Shown here: positions 41,591-52,984 of the stretch, piece after piece
How the letters are laid out: every line of letters begins with the position of its first letter
Position numbering within the stretch: position 1 is the stretch's first letter
NCBI GenBank assembly: GCA_036172665.1
Contig: CM069873.1
Span: forward strand, 38,554,001 to 38,618,000
Source of the DNA: Prosopocoilus inquinatus
Lineage: Eukaryota; Arthropoda; Insecta; Coleoptera; Lucanidae
Direction of reading: 5' to 3'
DNA length: 64,000 nt
Translations under genes and position numbers: made by a program
Notes under the pieces: generated by a model
Told to the model about the DNA's origin: nothing
The model's input: the letters and a program-made list of their open reading frames with translations, nothing else
Database searches by the model: none

Positions 41591-42799
41591 CAAGATGATC
41601 AGCTGTTACGCATCAGGAATATTCTTACGAGCGGCGATAAAACTGGAGAGACTAAGAATTACTTCAATGAATATCTGCTACGAGATGGCAAAGTATACAG
41701 GAAATTGAATAATGGAAAAGTAGCTTGGGTAGCATCCAAAGACGTTCAGTGGCAAGTTTGCCGGTTATGCCATGATAACGCAGGACATAGTAGTGTAGAA
41801 AACACATTAAAGCGTATTCGAGAGAACTATTGGTTTGCTGATATGCGAAAATTCGTAACCAAGTACGTCAGCGCGTGTTTGAACTATTCTTATTACAAAT
41901 ATTGTCCGGGCAAGAGACAGGGACAATTGCATCCGATCGAGAAGGTCCCAGTCCCGTTTCACACAATCCACATAGATCATGTGGGACCATTTGAAACAAG
42001 TGCTCGAGGCAATAAATTCCTTTTCGTAATTGTTGATGCATTCAGCAAATTTGTTATAGTGGAACCGGTAAAGACGCAACAGACCCGACACGTTATTAAA
42101 ATACTACAAGAAATAATGTGCCTTTTCGGGACCCCGGTTCGTGTAATTAGCGATCGAGGAAGTGCTTTCACTTTTCAATCGTTCAAATTACTTTGCGAAA
42201 CCTATGGTATTAAGCATGTGTTGAACGCTGTCGCCACTCCGCGAGCAAACGGACAGTGCGAGCGATATAATAAGACAATCGTGAGTGCCTTAGCTACTCG
42301 GAGTGCGGACGATGACAGTGTAAATTGGGACCGCTATGTCAAAGAAGTGCAATATTCACTCAACACCATGTTTAACAAAGGCATCAACATCACCCCTTCT
42401 GAGGCTCTGATGGGTTACAAACCGCGGAGAGCAGCAGAGGCAAATCTGCTTGCAGAAGTGCAGCCTGATTTCTCGCGACTCAATCTGGCTGATCTTTGAA
42501 AACAGATTCAACAGCACGTCACAGAAGATCAGGCGAAGCAGAAGCAGTATTATGACAGGGTGAGGCGGCAGGCGGATAAATACAAGGTAGCGGATCTTGT
42601 TTTAACTCTCATTACTAGTGTGCCGAATAGTGGTAATAGCAAAAAGCTATTACCGAAATTCAGGGGGCCGTTTAAGGTAGTGAGGGTTTTACAGAATGAT
42701 CGCTACCAGGTGGAAAACCTACGAGGAATCCACCGTAGTAAGTTTCTAACGGTAGTGGCAGTGGAAAAAATGAAACCTTGGATAACAGCACAGGCATAA
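41591..42799 (+). pseudogene. Gypsy-B integrase
   Basis: New frame with NYFNEYLLRDGKVYRKL, then the zinc region CRLCHDNAGHSSVENTL ... KYVSACLNYSYYK, where the second Cys of the usual CxxC is replaced (CLNYS). D,D,E are present: HIDHVGPFE, VISDRGSAFT, NGQCERYNKT. TGA at 42497-42499 splits the frame, which continues to 42799 with the GPF domain (KFRGPFKVVRVL). Confidence 0.92.
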
Positions 42800-43447
42800 A
42801 TTGGCATTTAGCAGTTTTATTTTAAGAGCTAAAAGGAAAGCCCTGAATTGTACAGGTCTGTGTAGTTGATTATCCAGTAGGTTCTATTTTGGTTACTGAA
42901 TAAGTTTATTTTTGTTTAAAATTTTATATAATGTTTATTTTGAAACAGGACAGTAAAGGAGAGCCAAATATAACACGAATTTATAGGTAGTAGGTACTGT
43001 TATTGACAGGACAGGGAGTTATTCTGTAGTTCAGTGTACCGGACGCAGCCTCAGTGTTAGAAATAGTTGTTTCTAGCAGAGCCGACGTCCAGGAAACTGT
43101 TTCAGAGTTGGAAACTAATGTTTCCGATAGATCTGATGTTCAGTGGTACAGAACAGTTTAGACGAATAACCGTCCAGTCTCGATAGTTTTATACTGTGGC
43201 AGGGTGTATTCGGGGCGCTACGATAAATTTCTTAGTTTCCTTGGGTAGAGGAAAGAGAAAATTATTGTAAGGCCAGATAGTCTGAACACCGTCACCGAAT
43301 TTCATCTGTTTTAATTTTTGCAGTTTATATGCGTAGACTAAGGTGTCAATTGTTTATAGTTTAACATATAATATATTTTTGTATTATTCATAGGATATAT
43401 GAAGGGAACGGCAGGCTGAGGACATCCTGCAGTCCAGGATAGCCGAA

Positions 43448-43702
43448 TGTAAGAAAATAATCTTCGGCACTTCGGCAGTATCAGCATGTTTATAATATTT
43501 ATAAAACACGGGAATAATGTGGACGCAGCAGGCTGGCCCGGTCGTGCGAGGAAGTGAATGTCGCTAGATGACGAGCGACGCTGAAAAGTATTACAGTCTG
43601 TTCTTTTATACATCTAAAATGTGAATAGTTAGTTAACTGGTGTTATTACCTAAAAATATAGTTTTCTTAAGCCCTGATTTTGATTATCTGGCACATCCAA
43701 CA
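43448..43702 (+). repeat. Gypsy-B 3' LTR
   Basis: 255 bp, four differences from the 5' LTR; followed by the TCCG duplication. 43707-44153 beyond it is non-coding with nothing I recognise. Confidence 0.93.
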
Positions 43703-44153
43703 TCCGATTACATTATATCTTTATACAATACATTTAAATGTGAAGTAAATTACATGCGCACAGTTTGCCTATCAGCCAACCAGATTGCTTATTAATTTTC
43801 TGTCATTAATGTTTATTTTTCAATTTACTTAAGAACTACAGTTGTAGTACCGATTAGCGTGATGATTTCATCAAAGCTGGTTGTGTTAGTTATTTTAATA
43901 CAAACCATACACTTATAATAAAAGAAATGAAAGCAAAATGTGGAATTATCTATGCAAGCAATTATCGCTTCAATATTTTCAAGTGTGAATTTTCAGAATA
44001 AAATAGTATTTTATGTTTTTGAGGAAAAATAACGTCAATTTCGCGCGTGTTTTTATTATTTCAATGAACTCGAGAATTAAGGCCTCTGAAGTTTAAAAAT
44101 GGTATGTTAAACAAGCACACTGGTAACAATGTCTTAACTTTTTGCATGTCTGC

Positions 44154-44384
44154 TGTTGTAGTATAAGATAGCATATAGGCAACGTATCCTGTAATGTATG
44201 TTGTGTTGCATATGTATACGTTGTAGAGGGAGCTGGGAGACTGGTTTCCGGGATCCGCCATTAGACATGCGCTGGACATGCGGTAACCACGCCAGTGTAG
44301 GAAGTTCTCATGTATAATAGTTATGAGTATTAAATAAGCAGTTGCAAAACAATCATTGCATTATTGGATCTAACCAATACAACA
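44154..44384 (+). repeat. Gypsy-C 5' LTR
   Basis: 231 bp from TGTTGTAGTATAAG to CCAATACAACA, with inverted TGTTG/CAACA ends and the primer site right after. Single copy in the window, so the left boundary rests on the terminal motif. Confidence 0.7.
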
Positions 44385-44400
44385 TGGCGCAGTCAGTGTA
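44385..44400 (+). other. Gypsy-C primer-binding site
   Basis: TGGCGCAGTCAGTGTA, directly after the LTR; TGGCGCAGTC-type sites are standard tRNA 3'-end complements in Gypsy elements. Confidence 0.75.
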
Positions 44401-44478
44401 AGTGTTTTGCGAAAAGTGTGATAAAACACTGCGTAATACTGCTTAGAAGTCCTGAAAAATAAAACGCAAAAAACGGTA

Positions 44479-46497
44479 ATGGAGTTCCTTAAACAACCCA
44501 AGCCAATGTGCTTAACAGGCGATCCAGCATTAAACTGGAGAAAGTTTAAAAAGGCTATGGACATTTATTTAGCGGCATTAGGGTGTGCTGAGAAATCGGA
44601 TGCAGTCAAGGCAGCAGTATGGTTGCATTGCATGGGGGAAGAAATTGTGGAAATTTCGGACACAATGGAACTCACTGAGGAAGAAAAGAAAAAGCCAGAT
44701 GTTATTATGAGAAATTTGGACACGTATTTTATTCCGAAAACAAACGTGAGTGTCGAAAGACATTAATTTAACTCTAGAATACAACTAGAGAATGAAAGTT
44801 TCTATGTGTTTCTTGGCGAAATAAGAAAAATAGCGATTAACTGTGATTTTGGCACACTTAAAGATGACCTTATAAGAGACAGAATAGTTTGTGCTGTAAA
44901 TGACAAAAGAGAGAAGGATAGATTATTACGAGAATCAAACTTAACTCTACAAAAAGCAATGGACATATGTAAAGCAGCCGAGCAAACAAATGTTAATATA
45001 AACGAACTCTTTCATAAGAGTGGTACATCGGAAGTGTCTTCAATAAGTCGAAATCAGGGTCAGAACAAGTATAAGGAAACTTGGGGAGGAGCAAGAAAAG
45101 CCTTCGGAATCTGTCGAGGTATGAAGTGGAAAGATAAAGGCAGCAAGAACCAATGCAAGAGGTCAAGCAGCCCAAGAGGAAAAGATGGACGAAATGAAAA
45201 GTGTGGACGGTGTGGTTTTCAACGGCACGAGGATAAGAACAGGTATCCAGCAAGAAATCAGGTTTGTTATCATTGTTCTCATAAAGGGCACTTTAAGAAA
45301 ATGTGTCGTACAAAGATGATAAACACACTTGTCAAAAATGAGAACAGTGATAATTATCCAACTGATTATGAGAGTAACAATACAGTTGATAGTTGTCAAT
45401 ATGTCTTAGACAGTATAAATAGTAAAGAGAAGACTGTTTGGTTTGAAATTTTAAGAATGATAGATTGCAACAAGTGTATCAAATTTAAAGTCGATACAGG
45501 GTCAGATGTAAATGTAATCTCGAAATACATTTTCAACCAATTAGTTGTAAATGACAAATTAACACATAAAAGCAATGAATTTGTTACTGTATATGGTGGC
45601 ACGGTAATGGAGGTTTTAGGATCGCACAACACAAAAGTTTCTTTTAATAATACAAATTATTTGTTAACTTTTGAAATAATTGACACCGGGAATAAAGCAG
45701 CACCAGTGTTAGGTCTTCCAGCGTGTGAAAAACGTAAATTGGTCAATCGTGGAAACATCAATGCAATAATGACTGGTAAAAATGAAATTTTATTTGAATT
45801 TTCAGACATTTTTAATGGCTTAGGGTGTGTCGATGTCAAACCTTGCGAATTCAAACTTAAAGAAAATTGTAACAGTGTTATCATACCACCTAGACGTGTA
45901 CCATTTCAAGTTTTAGAGCCTCTAAAAAAAGAACTGAAGCGTATGACGGAGGATAAAATAATAGCTAGGGTAACAGAGCCTACAGAGTTTGTACATCCAA
46001 TAGTGATAGTTAAAAAGAAAGAACCAAATCAAATTAGGATTTGTTTAGACCCAAAGTATTTAAATGAGGCATTAATTCGAGAGTACTATTCATTACCATC
46101 ATTTGAAGAACTTACAAGTGAAATGGCAAGTGCTAAATTATTTTCAGTGCTTGATGCTAATCAGGGGTTTTATCAAATACCATTATTTAAAACAGCATCA
46201 CTGCTAACAACTTTCGCGACACCAGTAGGGCGTTTTAAATTCCTAAGATTGCCTTTTGGAGTTAGTGTTGCTCCTGAAGTTTTCCACAGAATATTTAATG
46301 ACATTTTTGGGCATATTCAAGGTGTAAAAATTTACATTGACGATATAATTATTTTTGCTAAAGATAAATCAGAACATGATAACATCTTACGAACAGTTTT
46401 GGAAACGGCTCGAGAAAAAGGAGTTAAGTTTAATAAAACAAAATGTAAAATATCTGTAAAATTTTGTTTTATTCGCCATTTTAAAACGTTTATTTAA
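44479..46497 (+). pseudogene. Gypsy-C gag-pol, truncated in RT
   Basis: ATG 44479 begins MEFLKQPKPMCLTGDPALNW, a gag start typical of K02A2.6-type Gypsy pol. A TAA at 44764-44766 interrupts an otherwise continuous frame. After it come gag helices, two Cys-rich motifs (CGRCGFQRHEDKN; CYHCSHKGHFKKMC knuckle), protease (KVDTGSDVNVIS; VLGLPAC) and RT (ICLDPKYLN, FSVLDANQGFYQIPL, LPFGVSVAPEVFHRIF, IYIDDIIIFA). The RT ends after FNKTKCKISVK; the last ~10 codons to 46497 are unrelated flank. Only the nonsense codon and the 3' truncation are evident. Confidence 0.92.
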
Positions 46498-49060
46498 ATA
46501 ATTGCAATCTTGCAGTATAATAAATATCTAGCTACACTTATATGTACATGTGGTTTTAAATTGTAACAAAAGCGAATCTAAAATATTAATGGATTATAGC
46601 AAGTCAAGTGCAGTGCGCGTGTTTGACATCCGCGCTGGGGCCGATGGGCGGTCCGAGTGCAAGTGAGACTAACTTAGAAAGAGAGGCCTATCTTTCTGCG
46701 GTTATTTTCACTCGCTAACTTGATACAAACAGTGGTGAAAGAAAAACCAAATGATGGGATAATTTAGTGTAATAATTGTTTTTGTTTTACAACAATCAAT
46801 TAATAAAACATGTAAGAAGTTCCGTAATCTCTTTATATCACTACTTCAAAATTTAGCACAGATAAGTGACCTTCAATTGTGGAATTTTTTTTTCAGTTTT
46901 TTTTAACACGTCTATAAACATTCTACAGAATTTAAAAAAAGTTACGGCACTCAAGTCAGGTGTGTTTGTGAACACAGCAATTTTTCATCAAAAACATCAG
47001 CAAGGTTTAAGAGTATTATGATTTCTTAACACTACGCAAATACCCGTATGGCTTCACAACCGAAAACGGCCTTAACAACAATTTAATCAAAACTGTTATT
47101 TCATAAAGTTGATTTAAAAAAATATTAGTATTCTTACTTCTAAGCTAAAATAATAAGCGCTACATGTCACGATCCGTTTATTGAATCACAAAAATTCAAT
47201 GATCCATAGGGGCAAGGGGATTGTAGATCATGCAAGGAGATTATGGATCATGCTCCGCTTGGACGGAATAACTTCTAACGAAAGAACATTAGCGATCAAA
47301 TCAAACGCCTTTAATGTGCGAAAAATACGGCTAATATTTACAATTAGCAACTTACCGGTACACAGTTAACCTATAGAATAACGGCTATTGGATAATGTCT
47401 TTTCACAATAATTACACATCGCCTTGCACTTGTCCATCCTAGAGTGCCTTAAAATAGAGTGTAGCCATACGTGTGAAGTCGATTTCTATTGGTCGCGAGC
47501 GATTTTCAACTTTACTTACCAAGGTCGGCAGTTATATTTGTTCTAAGCGCGGTAAGAGGAATGTTATTCATATGGTTATTCGCAATTATTCGTTAATTTA
47601 ACCTACATTGAGACGATTGTGACTCTTTAATAGTGTTGTTGTTTAATCAGTTAATTATTTTTGTTAATAATGTATACCGGGTGGAAAGTTTCAAATCCGA
47701 ACATAGTAAACCTGCATTGAGAATTACGTTTCTGCAGATTACTGCTCGCCATTTAAAGATACAAAAATGGTAGTGGTATTAAATGAAAGACAAAATTAAG
47801 GCCAATATTATCGTGTTAAAATTATTCCTATTGTGTTAATACTTTTGAAATAGAAATTAATTTTTAAATTTCAAATGAAAAATGTAGGCGCCTGACAATA
47901 TTATCGTGTTAAAATTATTCCTAAATATTAATACTTTCGGAATATAAATTAAATTTTCAAATTTTAAACGAAAAATTTAGTCGCCTATGTCAGATTTGAA
48001 ACTTTCAGTTCTTTCAATTATTGGAAAATAATTTACACGTCATGCGTCAGTGAAAAAGTATTATGAATTATTGTTCAGAGCAAATAATAGGTATGTACTC
48101 TTGTCGTTTAAGTTATAACAATTCTTTATTTCTTTATTAGAATGAAAATTGTATTCTACGTCATTGCCTAAAAAAATCCAGTTGTTTCTGATACTATCAA
48201 TAAACTTAATGGGATGCCATAGGCAATCGATATCGACACAACATGTCGATACTAAATCAATTGTACTAAGAATTAAATAAGTTTCACATTGTTCAAGAAT
48301 AAGTAACACACAACTGTAAACAATATTTAAAAAAAAAACACATCAATTTCAAAAATTCAGTTGCCATCAACATTGTTTTGAAATTAATAAGAAAAGTAGA
48401 AAGTATTTTGTGAAGTAATGAAGGTGCAAATAAATAAATCGTAACAGTTTTTGCTGCACAGATGAATGGAATTTTATTTTGAATAAGAAGCATATTGTAC
48501 AAAATTCTGGTTATTGAATTGCAAACTTCAAATCTGACACAACTCCCCTATTATTCAGTTTTGGAAAAAAATATATAAAAAGGTGACCTTATTTTTTGAT
48601 GTTCTACTCACCCTGAAAATATCGGGAGACATTGCCGAATCACGGTGTTTTATTGACCCATAATATCACCATCGAATTTCACATAGATACGTCAAACAGT
48701 TTTCGAAATATGAAGCCAATTCCGTACTTTATGGGAATATTGTCGAAAATTTTTCAGCGCCTGATACCTGACATCCGGCTCCTCCTCGTGTTTACGTGAT
48801 CCTGGTAACAAGATTAAAAAATCGCAGAAAATTTGGTTTGCAGTGACAGTCAAACTTGGCGGGAATTTTACATCCATCTTATCTGACACCTCCTCGCATA
48901 TACAGGGTGGGCCATTGGTATCGATTTCTTCAGTAGCGGCTTAACTATTAATTATAAAAGAAAATTTTTTATACAAAAGTTATCGCCATTAATGAGTGCT
49001 ATTTCAACAAATTATTTGCACATATACAGCATGTTCCATAAGTGAGTTATCTACCGAACC
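46498..49060. other. Non-coding interval with a tandem duplication
   Basis: No gene. 47803-47896 and 47897-47990 are two diverged copies of a ~95-bp unit (ATTATCGTGTTAAAATTATT ... GCGCCTGA / GTCGCCTATG), inside a stretch flanked by AAAGTTTCAAATC (47686) and its complement near 47995, probably a MITE. Confidence 0.5.
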
Positions 49061-49850
49061 TATACTTTTAAAATGGAATATACCAGTCTTTATTGCAGAT
49101 TTAGATAGATCTCTCAAAAATAAGCATTTTTGTTGATATTATTCATAGGGGTTATTCTACACGATATTTATAATTAGTTAGATACACTAAAGATATTAGT
49201 GAGTTTGCGGCAACCCTTTTCCGTTACGTTATACGGCCATTTTTGCTTACAATATAATGTAATGCAATATTATGAAAAATTTATTTGCGGTTATCGTCAA
49301 AAAAATTACGTTATAAACATCTTTTGGTTAGGAAATGATCGCTGGTGCAGGAATTGTCAGCATGACAGATGGACAGATAGCTGGTCTAATTTGAAGTTGT
49401 GACTTGGTCAGTAATGAAAATCTGAATAATTTTACTTTATATTGCTATTAATCATATTTTAATTATTCATAACGTTAATAAATTTATTAGTTTTTTCACA
49501 TTTTTTAGATATTAAATGCCAGTTATTTGTTATAACCTAAAAATGTTCGGCAAATATGTCGACCAAAATCGGCTGTGCACGCCTACGAATTCGGTAAGAA
49601 TTCTTTTCTGATTGGCTCCCTTATTTTAAAAAATAGTGTTCGGAAATTAGTTATACGGTACAATTTTTCTATAATATCTATGTTACAGATTATAAGAATT
49701 TTTATAACGGAAAACATACTACCGCAAACTCACTATTGTTTTTAGTCGGCGATTATGAATAGAAATAGTTGCTGAATAGAAATGCTTATTTTTAAGAAAT
49801 CTATCTAAATTTGCAATAAAAATTGGTACATTCCATTTAAAAAAGTATTT
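49061..49850. mobile_element. 790-bp foldback element
   Basis: Inverted arms of ~90 bp (ACTTTTAAAATGGAATATAC ... / complement to 49850) and, nested inside, a second inverted pair (GTGAGTTTGCGG near 49199 and CCGCAAACTCAC near 49722). Open frames within show no family resemblance. Confidence 0.7.
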
Positions 49851-50218
49851 CTCAGAAGTTTTTTCTCGAAAACGGGGCGAGTTAAAGACCTGCAGTTTAT
49901 GCCATTCGATCGGCCCCCGTCAAGCTCTATCAGGGTAATTTTTTGCGCGGCAATCTATTTTCCGTCGAAAACCTCAAATTTTCATGGACACCTAAAGTGC
50001 CGTCGTACAGTAGTAATTCAGTTAATAAAGCATTGAAAGACTTTCTTACTACAAAAATTTTATTTCAAAAATTATACAAAAACAAAATCATTTTATTTTA
50101 ATTGGCGTGACCAAAAAAGAGACATTTTGACTTTTTATATTGGTGACATAACAATTGTTGCAACTCTGATTCATCTACCGCAATTGTCCAAAATTTTGAA
50201 TAAATTACCTAGGCCCAA

Positions 50219-50316
50219 TTTTTTCACCTTCTGATAAATTTACCATTTAACTATTGTATCGATAATAGTTTCCGAGGATATTTCCAGGCAGATAGATTTA
50301 TCAGAAGGTGAAAAAA
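50219..50316. repeat. Short inverted repeat, possible MITE ends
   Basis: TTTTTCACCTTCTGATAAAT (from 50219) and its complement (ending 50316) enclose ~57 bp. Confidence 0.6.
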
Positions 50317-50530
50317 ATCACTCAAGCGCACTACTCAAAGAAATAATAAAGGCGTGAAGATCTGAGTCTAAAGGCCAGTTTTAACCGAAAGTTGAAAAAC
50401 ACGTGGGCAGACACAGATTGCCACCAGGACTACCGCTGTCTGAAACTGGATGAAATCGGAAAAACTTTATAGTCCCTCTCTCTGATTATAACACAGCTCG
50501 TACTTTTCAATTTCTTTAAGAGTCATATAA

Positions 50531-50590
50531 CAGCCTCTGTACAGCTGTTTCAGCCCTGCTTGAGGCTTCTTCAGCAGAGACGTAGCTTGA
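50531..50590 (-). ncRNA. Hammerhead ribozyme, unit 1 (outer stem I truncated)
   Basis: Core CTGAAGA, stem II AGCCT/GGGCT, GAAAC, GTA and inner stem I GTCTCTG/CAGAGGC are present. The 3' outer stem I strand is replaced by unrelated sequence at the array edge. Confidence 0.7.
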
Positions 50591-50836
50591 CATTCCCACT
50601 GCAAACAAAAACGACTTGTCCAATTTATTCGCAATTGCGATGTAAGAGTGATGAACAGACAAAATAGAGACATCTTACGATCGCTTTTTGACCTGACATT
50701 GCAGTAGGATAGACAAATTGAAGCGGGATTTGCTCCTAATAAGTCCCCCATACAAGGCGGCTATGCTTACCGTCGAAGCATAATGAAAGTTTTTAGAAAA
50801 ATTTTGTGCAAATCGTTTCTGATTGCAGTGAAAACC

Positions 50837-50901
50837 TCGAGCAGCCTCTGTACAGCTGTTTCAGTCCTGCTTGGGGATTCTTCAGCAGAGACGTATCTCG
50901 A
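50837..50901 (-). ncRNA. Hammerhead ribozyme, unit 2
   Basis: Same fold with outer stem I TCGAG/CTCGA intact. Two substitutions (ATCCC versus GGACT) weaken stem II. Confidence 0.7.
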
Positions 50902-51146
50902 CATTCCCACTCCAAACAAAAACGACTTGTCCAATTTATTCGCAATTGCGATGTAAGAGTGATGAACAGACAAAATAGCGTCATCTTACGATCGCTTTTT
51001 GACCTGACATTGCAGGAGGATAGACAAATTGAAGCGGGATTTGCTCCTAATAAGTCCCCCATGCAAGGCGGCCATGATTGCTGTCAAAGCATAATGAAAA
51101 CTTTAGAAAAATTTTGTGCAAAACGTTTTTGATTGCAGTGAAAACC

Positions 51147-51211
51147 TCGAGCAGCCTCTGTACAGCTGCTTCAGCCCTGCTTGGGGCTTCTTCAGCAGAG
51201 ACGTATCTCGA
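51147..51211 (-). ncRNA. Hammerhead ribozyme, unit 3
   Basis: Stem II AGCCC/GGGCT and both parts of stem I pair fully. The base after GAA is G rather than A, giving a G-U at the start of stem III. Confidence 0.78.
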
Positions 51212-51457
51212 CATTCCCACTGCAAACAAAAACGACTTGTCCAATTTATTCGCAATTGCGATATAAGAGTGATGAACAGACAAAATAGCGACATCTTACG
51301 GCCGCTTTTTGACCTGACATTGCAGTAAGATAGACAAATTGAAACGGGATTTGCTCCTAATAAGTCCCCCATGCAAGGCGTCCATGCTTGCTGTCAAAGC
51401 ATAATGAAAGTTTTTAGAAAAATTTTGTGCAAATCGTTTTTGATTGCAGTGAGAACC

Positions 51458-51522
51458 TCGAGCAGCCTCTGTACAGCTGTTTCAGCCCTGCTTGGGGCTT
51501 CTTCAGCAGAGACGTAGCTTGA
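51458..51522 (-). ncRNA. Type I hammerhead ribozyme, unit 4 (best core)
   Basis: 65 nt in the order stem I, CTGAAGA, stem II (AGCCC, 6-nt loop CAAGCA, GGGCT), GAA, short stem III (AC/GT around AGCT), cleavage triplet GTA, stem I. Inner stem I GTCTCTG pairs with CAGAGGC (7 bp, one G-U). A TAC/T internal loop and outer stem TCAAGC/GCTCGA (one mismatch) follow. All invariant hammerhead core positions are met. Predicted cleavage on the minus strand is between 51472 and 51471. Confidence 0.85.
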
Positions 51523-51965
51523 CATTCCCACTGCAAACAAAAACGACTTGTCCAATTTATTCGCAATTGCGATGTAAGAGTGATGAACAGACAAACTAGC
51601 GACATCTTACGATCGCTTTTTGACCTGTCATTGCAGTAGGATAGACAAATTGAAGCGGGATTTGCTCCTAATAAGTCCCCCATGCAAGGCGGCCATGCTT
51701 GCTGTGAAAGCATAATGAAAATTTTTAGAAAAATTTTGTGCAAATCGTTCTTGATTTTTCTAAAAACTTTCATTATGCTTTGACAGTAAGCATGGCCGCC
51801 TTGCATGAGGGACTTATTAGTAGCAAATCCCGCTTCAATTTGTCTATCCTACTGCAATGTCAGGTCAAAAAGCGATCGTAAGATATCGCTATTTTGTCTG
51901 TTCATCACTGTTACATCGCAATTGCGAATAAATTGGACAAGTCGTTTTTGTTTGCAGTGGGAATG

Positions 51966-52030
51966 TCGAGCTACGTCTCTGCTGAAGAAGCTCCAAACAG
52001 GGCTGAAACAGCTATACAGAGGCTGCTCGA
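51966..52030 (+). ncRNA. Hammerhead ribozyme, inverted unit
   Basis: Plus-strand copy: stem I outer TCGAGC/GCTCGA perfect, inner GTCTCTG/CAGAGGC, core CTGAAGA, stem II AGCTC/GGGCT (one T-G), GAAAC. One change at stem III (GCTATA) makes a C-A mismatch next to the cleavage site. Confidence 0.75.
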
Positions 52031-52219
52031 GGTTTTCACTGCAATCAAAAACGATTTACACAAAATTTTTCTAAAAATTTTCATTATGCTTTGACAGCAA
52101 GCATGGCCGCCTTGCATGGGGGACTTATTAGGAACAAAACCCGCTTCAATTTGTCTACCCTACTGCAATGTCAGGTCAAAAAGCGATCGTAAGATGACGC
52201 TATTTTGTCTGTTCATCAC

Positions 52220-52984
52220 AATAATTTTTGTAAAATTTGCTGCAAAAAGTTGTTACAGAGAGTCATACGGGAACTTACAAATGAAAAAAGAAAACTATCG
52301 TTAACAATTTACAAGCTAATTTATTACTGGAAATGGCACCTTCATCAATATTATACATAATTGAATATTATTACTATTACAACGTATAGGGAAATATTTG
52401 ATAGACTTTTTTGCTAAACGTATGTATGTTTAGCAAAAAAGTCTTTGCGCGATCCGGCGAAGTGCGGCATCTACAAATTCAGACACATAAATATGAAATT
52501 CATTAAAAATAATGGAATTCTTTAATAATATCAGACTAGTAGGCTAGTAATAACAACGCTAAAAACAGTGTTCCGAAAAAACAATAACAACGAAATCTCC
52601 CTTTCCACACACTTTCTCTCTCCCTCATCTTTGGTTCGGTATAATAAGTAGATAGATAAATCGTTAGACGATAGGCGAAAAAATAAAATAAAATAAATAG
52701 TTTAACAAAAGGCGAGAGCACCGCCGATTTTCTTTCATTTTATTTATTTATTTATGTATTTACTATATTGCTCAAATTTGCGCAAGTTGACGTGGCTTAC
52801 ACTAGAAAAAATTTCATCATTTCATAGGCACCTTTGTTTTTTTGTTTACGCTAATAAAAAACTAACAAATGATAGTGTAATGAGATCTCAGAGAAAACAT
52901 AACAGCACAGGTATCACCTATTCATCATATTCTTATTGTTATATAATGTTTCATGTCTCGTACATTATTAATATTATTATTACT
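52220..52984. other. Non-coding interval
   Basis: Only AT-rich sequence with a short palindrome at 52410-52445 (TTTTTTGCTAAAC / GTTTAGCAAAAAA). No gene. Confidence 0.45.

Larger units (their letters stand above)
38249..43702 (+). mobile_element. Ty3/Gypsy retrotransposon Gypsy-B
   Basis: A complete 5.45-kb element with two 255-bp LTRs, gag, protease, RT, RNase H and integrase in order, flanked by TCCG (38245-38248 and 43703-43706). LTR comparison by eye gives four substitutions in 255 bp, so it is a fairly young insertion. Pol is broken by frameshifts and a nonsense codon. 42800-43447 is the 3' untranslated part with no gene. Confidence 0.95.
44154..46455 (+). mobile_element. Ty3/Gypsy retrotransposon Gypsy-C, 3'-truncated
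   Basis: 5' LTR, primer site, gag, protease and part of RT are followed by an abrupt switch to unrelated AT-rich sequence near 46455 inside the RT thumb. No RNase H, integrase or 3' LTR follows. Confidence 0.9.
50466..52216. repeat. Tandem and inverted ~311-bp hammerhead-ribozyme repeat array
   Basis: Four tandem units on the minus strand (the first truncated at its left edge), then a junction near 51745, then 1.5 units in the opposite orientation up to ~52216. Equivalent cleavage positions are at 50540, 50851, 51161 and 51472, giving periods of 311, 310 and 311 nt. Every complete unit contains a hammerhead fold. The short open frames seen on both strands recur only because the DNA repeats. 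No reverse transcriptase lies nearby. The architecture matches animal retrozymes or Penelope-like-element terminal repeats. Confidence 0.9.

Noticed and set aside
50466..52304. Many 62-130-codon open frames on both strands
   Set aside because: They are the same DNA repeated in the hammerhead array, not genes; opposite-strand frames mirror each other.
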